Below are positions 15,418 to 21,838 of a DNA stretch of 21,838 nucleotides, in pieces; within the stretch, counting starts at the first letter, position 1, and the number at the start of each line of letters is the position of its first letter. The notes under the pieces are model-generated. The model was not told where the DNA came from. It saw only the letters and a program-made list of their open reading frames with translations, and ran no database searches. A program made the position numbers and the translations under genes. The stretch covers positions 1-21,838 of the forward strand of contig PLEA01000637.1 in assembly GCA_003136335.1 (NCBI GenBank), given 5' to 3'. Origin of the DNA: Acidobacteriaceae bacterium (lineage in GTDB: Bacteria > Acidobacteriota > Terriglobia > Terriglobales > SbA1).

Positions 15418-16680
15418 ATGCGAAAAATATTGCAGGTCGCGAGCTGGCTGTTGCTGCTGACCGCGCCGTTGCTGGGGCAGGGGAAGCGGCTGTGGGTGTT
15501 GAGCGCGGCGGGAGAGATGGTGGAGTACGATCCGGCTACGTTCGCGGCGAAGCAGACGGTGAAGGTTCCAGCCGAGGCGGTGAAATCGCCGGAGAGTGTT
15601 CGGGTGAACCGTGTAGGGCAAATTCTGTTTGTTACGCTGGTGCCACTGCCGCTAGCGGAGGAAGATGCGGCGTCGCCGCCCAAGGTTTGGATTTGGAATG
15701 GGCGCAACGCGACCACGATCGATCTAGGTTTGACGCGAGAGGTCAGTGCCACGGGATCGAACCAGGCGATCACGGAGACGGCTCCGGTGCCATTTCTTTC
15801 CGCGGACGGCGGACGTTTGTTCTGGTTCGCCAACCTGGCGCGGCGGTTGGTGCGTGACAGAGTGGATCTTTCAACGGCTACTACTTGGCAAGCCTGGCAG
15901 ACTGATCTGCAGGGAGGGGGACGCATGGAGTTGGTCACGGTGAAGTTTCCGGAGTGCCGCTGTGAGACCGGGACGTGCGAGGAAACGTGTCCGTACGGCG
16001 AGTTTTGGGCGCCGGACAGCGGCGTGGAGAAATTTTTCCTGATGACGCAGTTTGTCCCGGGACAGAGTGAGCCGGAGTACAAGGGGAGCACGCGCTATCA
16101 CGAAGAGGGAGGGAAGTGGACGGCGAACGCGCTTCCGGAGCCGTTGCTGCGCGAACTGGATGCGGTGCCTGGCGGAGACATGATTGTTGAGGCGATTCCG
16201 GACGCGGGGTGCTGCGGGTGGTCGAATCAAAGCGACGATCAGACGCTGGTATCGAGTAACGGCAAGAAACGCACGGTGTTTGATGAGCTGGCGACGTATA
16301 AGAATGCTGATTACGATGTGAGTTTTTACACCTCGAACGCGCGGTTATCGCCGGAGTTGGGATATGTGGCGATGACGATTGTGTCGACGGCGGAATTGAA
16401 CAAGTCGATTCAGCTGGCGGAACAGGGACAGGCGAATCCGGAGGAGTCGCAGCGGATTCGGAAGGCGCTGGCGGAGTTGCCGGCGGTGGAAGTGAAGAGC
16501 ATGGAGGAGACTCCCCGGCGAGTGGCGTTCGTGCCGCATGCGACGCTGGTGGGATGGATGAACGAGAAGGCAATTTTGATTGTGGAAGAGCATGTGCTTG
16601 TGGTTTACAACGTGGGGACGGGTGCACGGAGGAAGTCGAGCGTGCGGGTGGAAGATGCGGGGAGAGTGTTTCTGCGGTGA
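15418..16680 (+). CDS. Secreted hypothetical protein with cysteine cluster
   Basis: A 420-residue predicted exported protein, start ATG 15418 (MRKILQVASWLLLLTAPLLG, a clear signal peptide). An in-frame GTG at 15391 overlaps the acylase stop but lies ahead of the signal peptide. The N-terminal half has propeller-like repeats (KRLWVLSAAGEMVEYDPATF; PVPFLSADGGRLFWFANLARRLVR). In the middle is a cysteine group CRCETGTCEETC (Cys180, 182, 187, 191), then DAGCCGWSNQSDDQT (Cys265, 266), which may bind a metal or form disulfides. The C-terminus returns to beta-rich sequence. No known family is recognised. Close linkage to the acylase suggests a joint role, but none is demonstrated. Confidence 0.85.
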   Translation: MRKILQVASWLLLLTAPLLGQGKRLWVLSAAGEMVEYDPATFAAKQTVKVPAEAVKSPESVRVNRVGQILFVTLVPLPLAEEDAASPPKVWIWNGRNATTIDLGLTREVSATGSNQAITETAPVPFLSADGGRLFWFANLARRLVRDRVDLSTATTWQAWQTDLQGGGRMELVTVKFPECRCETGTCEETCPYGEFWAPDSGVEKFFLMTQFVPGQSEPEYKGSTRYHEEGGKWTANALPEPLLRELDAVPGGDMIVEAIPDAGCCGWSNQSDDQTLVSSNGKKRTVFDELATYKNADYDVSFYTSNARLSPELGYVAMTIVSTAELNKSIQLAEQGQANPEESQRIRKALAELPAVEVKSMEETPRRVAFVPHATLVGWMNEKAILIVEEHVLVVYNVGTGARRKSSVRVEDAGRVFLR

Positions 16681-16689
16681 ATCGGGATA

Positions 16690-16756
16690 CTACAAATGCA
16701 CTCGGGTCTGCGCGCGAGATCCTTCCCTTCGCCTGAAAAACGGCTCCGGTCAGGAT
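16690..16756. repeat. REP-like element between convergent genes
   Basis: GCGCGAGATCCTTCCCTTCG ... GGCTCCGGTCAGGATGAC follows the pattern of dispersed AGATCCTTC...CAGGATGACA repeats. It fills most of the 118-base gap between the hypothetical gene and the convergent permease. A termination role is possible. Confidence 0.6.
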
Positions 16757-16798
16757 GACTCCACATACCGAGAGAGGCAGAACGCCGAGACTGCAATG

Positions 16799-18214
16799 CT
16801 ACTCGCGGTCTTTTTTTCGCTGACCTGCGCGGAAGATCATGCAGCCTAAAAAGTTCGCGCCCAATACAACCACAGCAATCTTTAGGGAATAGCGCCACGA
16901 ACTAGCGACATCGATTACTGGGAAGATTGAGAGGGCAACGAACAACAGCGTTACGAGAAATCCCGATGCGGCCGCGGCGCGCAGGGCGAGGCAGGGACGG
17001 ATTCCGCTGGCTTTGGGCGCGAGCAGAGGAATAGCAAACAGCGCCAGATAGGCGATGCCGTAGAAGGTGAAGCCCCAGGTCAGAAGAAGTTCGTAGGCTT
17101 CCTGCTCGCCAACGCCGATCAGGGCGGCGATGCTGGCGGCCAGAGTAGCGCCTCCGAGGAAGAGAATTGAGTTCACGGGCGTCTTGTAGCGGGAGTGCAG
17201 ATGTGAAAACCATGACGGCAGAAGATGGTCCCAGCCTGCGGTCATGGGCAGGCGGGCGCTGCCGCTGAAATAGAGGCTGAAAGTTGAGAGGTAGTTCGCG
17301 AGCAGAAGGAAGATGGCAACCGGAACGATCACCGCGCCGAAGTTCCCGAAGCCGCGGCGCAGGGCTTGCGGGATCGGACCGATTACGTCGACGGCGTCGG
17401 GGGAAACGTAGGCCAGGATCGCACTGCTCGTGAAGATGTAGATCAGCGCGATGACCGGAGCGGTGATCAGGATGGAACGGCCTATGTTGCGGGCGGGGTT
17501 CCGGGATTCTCCGGCGAAGATGGCGACATATTCAAAGCCGCTGAGAGCGCCGAAGGTCATTTTGCTGAAGACGCTGAGAGTGAAAACTGTGAGTGGGGGC
17601 GCGACCAGGCGCAGGGGATGAAATGCGGCGAGGGTTCCGTTGCGTACGTTCATTAGCGGAAGGGCGATGAGTACGGCGACGGTGATGAGCACAGCAATGC
17701 TGCCGGCATTGTTAAACCACTTGCCGACGGCGAAGCCGATGGCGGCCAGCAGCATTTGCGCTGCGATTAGAAGGATGGAGGCTGCGAGGACGGCCCATTT
17801 GTTGTCGGCCATCCAGGCCAGTGAGGGGATGGCATAGGCTAGGAAAGTTGTCGTCACCAGACCGATGATGGCGACGTAGAGCATGATGAAGAGCCAGAGA
17901 TTCCACGCCACCAGGAAACCGATTTGATCGTTGAAGGCGAGGCGCGCCCATTCGTAGAGGCCGCCTTCCAGGGGCATCAGGCGATTGAGGTGGGCGACGA
18001 CGAACGCTAGCGGGATGAAGAAGAGAAGCATGGCCGAGAGCCAGAGGACTACATGGGAGGGTCCGGCCTTGACCGCTGTGCCGAAAAAATCGGGGACGAC
18101 TACTAATAGGATTTGGGCGAGGATCAGGTCGAAGAGGGTGAGTTCTCGGCGGAGGCCGGCGGTTTGGGATTGGACGGCATCTGTTTTGATGGACGGGTTG
18201 TGTGGGGTGGACAC
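16799..18214 (-). CDS. APC-family amino acid permease
   Basis: Inner-membrane transporter of 471 residues with about 12 predicted helices, most like the amino acid/polyamine/organocation superfamily. Family-like features are RRELTLFDLILAQILLVVVP at helix 1, EGGLYEWARLAFNDQIGFLVAWNLW after helix 2, FSKMTFGALSGFEYVAIFAGESRNPARNIGRSI at helix 6 and the loop after it, and SGSARLPMTAGWDHLLPSWF. The C-terminus is short and basic (RAGQRKKDRE). The start is GTG 18214 (MSTPHNPSIKTDAVQ); no strong ribosome binding site is seen. Substrate is not determinable by eye. It is convergent with the secreted hypothetical gene and codirectional with, but 169 bases from, the beta-lactamase-like gene. Confidence 0.9.
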   Translation of the reverse strand: MSTPHNPSIKTDAVQSQTAGLRRELTLFDLILAQILLVVVPDFFGTAVKAGPSHVVLWLSAMLLFFIPLAFVVAHLNRLMPLEGGLYEWARLAFNDQIGFLVAWNLWLFIMLYVAIIGLVTTTFLAYAIPSLAWMADNKWAVLAASILLIAAQMLLAAIGFAVGKWFNNAGSIAVLITVAVLIALPLMNVRNGTLAAFHPLRLVAPPLTVFTLSVFSKMTFGALSGFEYVAIFAGESRNPARNIGRSILITAPVIALIYIFTSSAILAYVSPDAVDVIGPIPQALRRGFGNFGAVIVPVAIFLLLANYLSTFSLYFSGSARLPMTAGWDHLLPSWFSHLHSRYKTPVNSILFLGGATLAASIAALIGVGEQEAYELLLTWGFTFYGIAYLALFAIPLLAPKASGIRPCLALRAAAASGFLVTLLFVALSIFPVIDVASSWRYSLKIAVVVLGANFLGCMIFRAGQRKKDRE

Positions 18215-18261
18215 GTCGAAGCTTTAGGAATTGAAATTTAAAATCTTAGCTTGCCCGATCG

Positions 18262-18313
18262 AGAACCGAGATTCCTCCGCCCCTCGCGTTCGCTCGGGGG
18301 TCGGAATGACAAG
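18262..18313. repeat. REP-like element
   Basis: GAGAACCGAGATTCCTCCGC followed by CCCTCGCGTTCGCTCGGGGG and TCGGAATGACA. The GCTCGGGGGTCGGAATGACA ending belongs to the same style of dispersed palindromic unit seen elsewhere in the window. It lies between the permease and the beta-lactamase-like gene. Confidence 0.65.
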
Positions 18314-18340
18314 GAGTTTTGGTTGTTGGCTGGCATCTGT

Positions 18341-18365
18341 TAGCTGATAGCTGATAGCTGAAAGC
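18341..18365. repeat. Heptamer repeat, three copies
   Basis: GCTGATA, GCTGATA, GCTGAAA, GC in 7-base phase from 18343, preceded by TA. It has the same GCTNNNA-type period as the tracts at 837-916 and 1261-1308. It lies 18 bases past the stop of the beta-lactamase-like gene. Confidence 0.7.
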
Positions 18366-18383
18366 CCGTCCCACCGTTTCTTC

Positions 18384-19952
18384 TTATTTCTTTTCTGCTG
18401 GTTTTAGTAGCAGATCTTGATAGTCGAAGCTGAAGTCTGCCAGGGGGGAGACTGCGGCCATTTTTGCGTTGTCGATGCTCCCATCCGGGTTCAGGGCGAA
18501 GGTGACGAAGGCGTCTTCGATGGTGCGATCGCGCCAGTGGGCTTTGAAGGTGTCGTGTTGCCAGGGTTGCAGGTCGCCGATCATGGTGGGGGTGTGGTCG
18601 AAGGTAATAACCAGGCCGCCGTTTTCTGTGCGGATGGTGATGGGGCCGTACCAGGCGTCGTTGTAGAGGCCGGCGTATTTTTCGAGAGGCAGGGAAGGCT
18701 TGGAGTCGGCGGTGCGGGCGGCTTCGGCTTTCTTCATTGATTCTGCGGCTTCTTTTTCGTCCGTGTCTTTCACGGACTTGTAGGCGGCGATCCAGTCGGT
18801 GGGCGGCAACTGAAAGTAGTAGTCCAGGACGTGATAGAGGATGGAATCGAAAGAGCCGCCTTCTTCGGCGTTGGTGAGCACGACGATGCCGAGATTTTCT
18901 TCGGGCACCAGCATGACGCGGGAGACGAATCCGCCGACGCCGCCGGTATGGCCGACCAGTTTGCGGCCGTGATAGTCGCGCAATGCCCAGCCCAGAGCGT
19001 AGTCGGCAAAAGTTGGTTTTAATCCTGCTAACGGGGGCGCATAGGTACCAATCGGAAGAATGGTTTGCGGGGACCACATTTCTTTGGAGCGCTGCTCGCT
19101 GAACAGGTGGCCCTCGCGGTCCGCGAACTTGCCGCGATTCAGCTGCAACTGTACCCACTTGGCCATGTCGGAGGCGCAGGAATTGATGGCGCCGGCGGGG
19201 CCGGCGTTGTCGAGCAATTCGAAATGGATGACTTGCAGTTTGCCCTCCATGCGCGAATGGGGAAAAGCTACGTTGTCGCTGGGCTTGATATTGGCGTTGG
19301 TGACGTTGGAGTGGTTCATGCCGAGCGGCGTGAAAATGTGCTGGCGAATGTAGTCGTCCCAGGAGATGCCGGTGACGGCGGGAATGATCTGTCCGGAGGT
19401 CATGTAGAGCAGGTTGTCGTAGGCGTAGTGGCTGCGGAAACTGGAGGCGGGCTTCATGAAGCGCAGCTTGTAGATAATTTCTTCGCGCGTGTAGGTGGAG
19501 TGCGGCCAGAAGAGCAAATCGCCTTCGCCGAGTCCCATGCCGCTGCGATGGGTTAGCAGGTCGCGGATGGTCATTTCGTGCGAGGCGTAGAGGTCATACA
19601 TGACGAAGCCGGGCAGACGCTGGTAGACGGGATCGTCCCAGGAGAGCTTGCCTTGGTCGACCAGCATGGCCAGGGCGGCGGTGGTGAATGCTTTTGTGTT
19701 GGAGCCGATGCCGAACAGGGTGAATTCGTCGACCGCCGTGGGGTCTCCCAGCTTGCGCACCCCGTAGCCTTTGGCGACGATGATCTTGCTATCTTTCACA
19801 ATGGCGACCGCCATTCCGGGGACTTCGAAGGTCTTCAAGGAAGAGGCGACGTAGGCGTCGAGATCGGGGGGCGGGGACTGTGCCCTTACGAAGCTCACAA
19901 GAGTTAGACCAACGAAGATGATCGCGGTTCGTTTTAGGCGAGTGTGAGGCAT
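18384..19952 (-). CDS. Secreted serine beta-lactamase-family hydrolase
   Basis: An exported hydrolase of 522 residues, start ATG 19952 (MPHTRLKRTAIIFVGLTLVSFVRAQS, signal peptide) with GGAGA eight bases upstream. The penicillin-binding/beta-lactamase fold has all three active-site motifs: SNTK (Ser84, Lys87), Tyr178-Asp-Asn180 and HTGG (335-338). Other family text is FEVPGMAVAIVKDSKIIVAKGYGVRKLGD and LLTHRSGMGLGEGDLL. The C-terminal 90-100 residues (LPLEKYAGLYNDAWYGPITIR ... ) fit the lipocalin-like domain often attached to such enzymes (DUF3471 type). Most relatives are peptidases or esterases rather than resistance enzymes; the substrate is unknown. The frame is open far upstream to 20681, but that part is antisense to the next gene. 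Confidence 0.92.
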   Translation of the reverse strand: MPHTRLKRTAIIFVGLTLVSFVRAQSPPPDLDAYVASSLKTFEVPGMAVAIVKDSKIIVAKGYGVRKLGDPTAVDEFTLFGIGSNTKAFTTAALAMLVDQGKLSWDDPVYQRLPGFVMYDLYASHEMTIRDLLTHRSGMGLGEGDLLFWPHSTYTREEIIYKLRFMKPASSFRSHYAYDNLLYMTSGQIIPAVTGISWDDYIRQHIFTPLGMNHSNVTNANIKPSDNVAFPHSRMEGKLQVIHFELLDNAGPAGAINSCASDMAKWVQLQLNRGKFADREGHLFSEQRSKEMWSPQTILPIGTYAPPLAGLKPTFADYALGWALRDYHGRKLVGHTGGVGGFVSRVMLVPEENLGIVVLTNAEEGGSFDSILYHVLDYYFQLPPTDWIAAYKSVKDTDEKEAAESMKKAEAARTADSKPSLPLEKYAGLYNDAWYGPITIRTENGGLVITFDHTPTMIGDLQPWQHDTFKAHWRDRTIEDAFVTFALNPDGSIDNAKMAAVSPLADFSFDYQDLLLKPAEKK

Positions 19953-20065
19953 GCAGGTCTCCGGGTGGTGATTACGTGCGAGAATTACGACGCGGAGATT
20001 AGAACACAGAAGCGGGGGATTCTCCGAGAGGCGGAGAAAGCTTTGGAGCGATTGGATTCGGATTA

Positions 20066-20130
20066 GCTTTGAGGGCGAGGGCGAGACGTCCTCGCGACAG
20101 CCGGCAGGGGCGCCGGCGCTACTTTGTCGG
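20066..20130. repeat. REP-like element in divergent spacer
   Basis: Contains GGGCGAGGGCGAGACGTCCTCGC, then GACAGCCGGCAGGGGCGCCGGCGCTAC. GAGG.CGTCCTCGC and GCCGGC...GCCGGC are self-complementary, typical of dispersed acidobacterial units. It lies between the divergent beta-lactamase-like and nicotinamidase-like genes. Confidence 0.65.
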
Positions 20131-20156
20131 GCGGTGCGACGGAGAGAGGGCGGAGC

Positions 20157-20771
20157 ATGGTTTCGCGGGAGTTTATATTTTGGGAAGTGGATGCGCAAGT
20201 TGACTTTCTGTTGCCGGGGGGAAATCTGTATGTGCCGGGGGCGGAGAAGTTGCTGCCTAACATCCGGCGGCTTACGGATGCGGCGCGCGAGGGGCGCGTG
20301 TTTCTCGTTTCGCATGGATGTTTTCATGCGCCGGACGATCCTGAGTTCAAGATCTTTCCGCCGCATTGTGTGAAGGGAACGGCGGGGGTGGAACTTGTTC
20401 CCGAAGCGCTGACGGATAAAATTGTGAGGGTACCGAATGACGCGGAGGCGACGCTGCCGGCAGATTTGTCGCAGTACCAGCAAATCCTGCTGGAAAAGCA
20501 GACGCTGAATATTTTTGAGAGCCGGCATGCGGACGCTCTGGTGCAGCGGCTCGGGAGACACGCTGAGTTTGTGGTGTTTGGAGTGGTGACGGAATATTGC
20601 GTGAGCTTTGCCGCGAAGGGCCTGCTCGAGCGCGGACGGCGGGTGGCTGTGGTGCAAGATGCGATTGAAACGCTGAAGCAAGAAGACGGGGAGAAAACGA
20701 TTGCCGAGTTATTGCGATTGGGAGCCAGACTGACGACAACGGACCAAGCTCTCAGGGCGATCGGCCGCTGA
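20157..20771 (+). CDS. Isochorismatase-like (nicotinamidase-type) cysteine hydrolase
   Basis: A 204-residue cytoplasmic hydrolase, start ATG 20157 with GGAGAGAGGGCGGAG just upstream. The catalytic triad of the family is visible: Asp12 in EVDAQVDFLLPGGNL, Lys114 in LLEKQTLNIFES, and Cys148 in FGVVTEYCVSFAAKGLL. The PPHCVKGTAG block (residues 68-77) is typical of nicotinamidases, which convert nicotinamide to nicotinate in NAD salvage. The metal loop is altered: where PncA has DWH, this protein reads SHGCFHAP (52-59), so the metal-binding Asp seems replaced. It could therefore act on another amide. It is convergent with the small secreted protein gene, 16 bases apart. Confidence 0.9.
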   Translation: MVSREFIFWEVDAQVDFLLPGGNLYVPGAEKLLPNIRRLTDAAREGRVFLVSHGCFHAPDDPEFKIFPPHCVKGTAGVELVPEALTDKIVRVPNDAEATLPADLSQYQQILLEKQTLNIFESRHADALVQRLGRHAEFVVFGVVTEYCVSFAAKGLLERGRRVAVVQDAIETLKQEDGEKTIAELLRLGARLTTTDQALRAIGR

Positions 20772-20787
20772 AAGCCCGGCAGGGATG

Positions 20788-21066
20788 CTAGTGATGGTCG
20801 TGGTCGCCGTGATTGTGACGCCAGGTCCAGTATTGTTTTTGTTCTTCGGGAGGAAGTTTGCGGAAGTCGCGGTGCGGGTCGCGGTGATTTTCCGCGGCCC
20901 AGCGATGGTAGTAAACCACTTCGTCGCCATTCCATACGTGATAATCCGTATAGTACGGATCGTACACGCGATAGTAGTGATGATGCTCGCAGGCGATTCC
21001 TGCCAACGACGAAGTGAACGCCGCCGCCAGCAAGAGCGAACTCAACGGGTGCGAACCACGGCTCAT
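20788..21066 (-). CDS. Small secreted His/Tyr-rich protein
   Basis: A 92-residue predicted exported protein with a strong ribosome binding site (AAGGAG seven bases before ATG 21066). Residues 1-26 look like a signal peptide (SSLLLAAAFTSSLAGIAC). Cys26 is the only cysteine, but the residues before it (GIA) are not a good lipobox, so lipoprotein status is doubtful. The mature part is rich in His and Tyr (CEHHHYYRVYDPYYTDYHVW, NGDEVVYYHRWAAENHRD) and ends HNHGDHDHH, suggesting metal binding. The function is unknown; I recall similar short YYDPYYxDYHxW proteins as hypothetical in acidobacteria. It is divergent from the agaS-like gene. Confidence 0.85.
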   Translation of the reverse strand: MSRGSHPLSSLLLAAAFTSSLAGIACEHHHYYRVYDPYYTDYHVWNGDEVVYYHRWAAENHRDPHRDFRKLPPEEQKQYWTWRHNHGDHDHH

Positions 21067-21215
21067 GGTTTTTCTCCTTTGAAGAGGGAAACACTTGTCA
21101 GGTTAGTTAGTTGCTGAAAGGTGGGTAGTGGTTTCAGAAAAGTGCGTGGGTGTCGTTTGCTTGCGACTGCTATTCCGTTTTCTTTCGTGTGGTTTTTAAC
21201 CGAGTCGAATTGTAA

Positions 21216-21231
21216 TAGACTACAGTGTCTA
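21216..21231. promoter_or_regulatory. Possible operator upstream of the agaS-like gene
   Basis: TAGAC-TACAGT-GTCTA, a 5-bp inverted repeat 20 bases before the TTG start and next to a TGTAAT that could be a -10 (21211-21216). The core CTACAGTGTCTA loosely recalls BlaI/MecI-type TACA...TGTA boxes. Weak evidence. Confidence 0.35.
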
Positions 21232-21236
21232 CCTCT

Positions 21237-21242
21237 GGAGGA
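21237..21242 (+). promoter_or_regulatory. Ribosome binding site deciding the agaS-like TTG start
   Basis: GGAGGA ends nine bases before TTG 21252-21254; a later in-frame ATG at 21270 has no such site. Confidence 0.75.
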
Positions 21243-21251
21243 GATTCAACA

Positions 21252-21838
21252 TTGGCCGACCCATTGCGCATGCTGCTGGATTTGCCGGATCAGGAAAAGG
21301 CGGAGCGCGGGCTGGAGCATACGCCGCGTGAAATCTGGCAGCAGCCTGATACCTGGAGCAAAACGTACGAGCGCTGCCGGGAGCGGCGCGCCGAGTTGAA
21401 CGACGTTTTGAGGCGGGCCGGAATCGGTCGGGGAAACACTTCTTCGCCCACCGTATACCTGGTGGGCGCAGGCACGTCGGATTACACGGGCAGGGCGCTG
21501 GCTCCGTTGCTGCGACGGCGGTGGGGTTGTGAGGTTTGGCCGATCCCCAGCACGACGCTGCTGACCGACTTCGAAGATTTTCACCGGCCGGGACGGGAAT
21601 ATCTCTGGATTTCGTTTTCGCGCTCGGGGGAAAGTCCGGAGGGCGTGGCGCTGCTCGAGCAGGCGCTGGATCGGCATCGCGAGATACGGCATCTGGTGAT
21701 TACGTGCAATCCGCAGGGGCTGATGGCACAACTCTGTTCACGACATGCGGACCGCGCTCTGGCTCTGGTGCTGCCCGATGCAGTGAACGACCGCGGCCTG
21801 GCCATGACCAGTTCGTTCAGCAACATGGTGCTGGCGGG
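21252..21838 (+). CDS. agaS: AgaS-like SIS-domain sugar-phosphate isomerase/deaminase (partial)
   Basis: The N-terminal 195 residues of a sugar isomerase (SIS) protein cut by the right edge. It starts at TTG 21252 (MADPLRMLLDLPDQEKAERG). The pattern follows AgaS: REIWQQPDTWSKTYERC, the phosphate-binding YLVGAGTSDYTG, IPSTTLLTDFEDF, WISFSRSGESPEGVALLEQAL with the SIS Ser-rich loop, LVITCNPQGL, and the very typical LPDAVNDRGLAMTSSFSNM. AgaS proteins act on tagatose-6-phosphate or galactosamine-6-phosphate in N-acetylgalactosamine use; the exact substrate here is unproven. Genes for the rest of such a pathway would lie to the right. A possible operator and a strong ribosome binding site precede it. 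Confidence 0.88.
   Translation, partial: MADPLRMLLDLPDQEKAERGLEHTPREIWQQPDTWSKTYERCRERRAELNDVLRRAGIGRGNTSSPTVYLVGAGTSDYTGRALAPLLRRRWGCEVWPIPSTTLLTDFEDFHRPGREYLWISFSRSGESPEGVALLEQALDRHREIRHLVITCNPQGLMAQLCSRHADRALALVLPDAVNDRGLAMTSSFSNMVLA

Noticed and set aside
19953..20681. Upstream extension of the beta-lactamase-like frame
   Set aside because: It is antisense to the nicotinamidase-like gene; the signal peptide and ribosome binding site fix the start at 19952.

Overview
The window looks like a chromosomal stretch from an acidobacterium (Acidobacteriota, Terriglobia-like). This is inferred from the protein repertoire, a moderately high G+C content, frequent TTG/GTG starts, and many short dispersed palindromic intergenic repeats. 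No rRNA, tRNA, CRISPR array or transposase gene was seen.

Left part (1-6660, minus strand): a respiratory complex I (nuo) operon read right to left as nuoA, a PH-like small gene, nuoC, a secreted-protein gene, nuoD, nuoH, nuoJ, nuoK, nuoL (cut by the left edge). It has only subunits that carry no Fe-S cluster or flavin; nuoB, E, F, G and I are all missing. Two non-nuo genes sit inside it. One, encoding a signal peptide and a carboxypeptidase-regulatory-like fold, shares a 4-base ATGA overlap with nuoC. NuoC has a Pro/Ala-rich N-terminal extension and NuoH has an internal insertion. The nuoJ/nuoK and nuoK/nuoL junctions are filled by in-phase 7-base repeats, one of them a perfect 19-bp inverted repeat.

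Middle (6680-10788): a three-gene minus-strand group (RHH-like small protein, DoxX-like membrane protein, conserved hypothetical). A palindrome abuts the first start codon. It is followed by a 5'-truncated restriction/methylase C-terminus joined to a REP-like element, then lysS starting at TTG, with a repeat-derived C-terminal tail and an altered motif 2.

Right part (10789-21838): an outer-membrane porin with a promoter bracketed by an inverted repeat; a PP2C phosphatase; a secreted CocE/alpha-amino-acid ester hydrolase-type acylase followed by a secreted Cys-rich hypothetical protein; an APC amino-acid permease; a secreted serine beta-lactamase-like hydrolase; a nicotinamidase-like hydrolase; a small His/Tyr-rich secreted protein; and the 5' part of an AgaS-like sugar-phosphate isomerase gene. 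These are mostly short transcription units separated by REP-like elements. Several encode exported hydrolases or transport proteins, in keeping with a scavenging heterotroph, but no single pathway links them.
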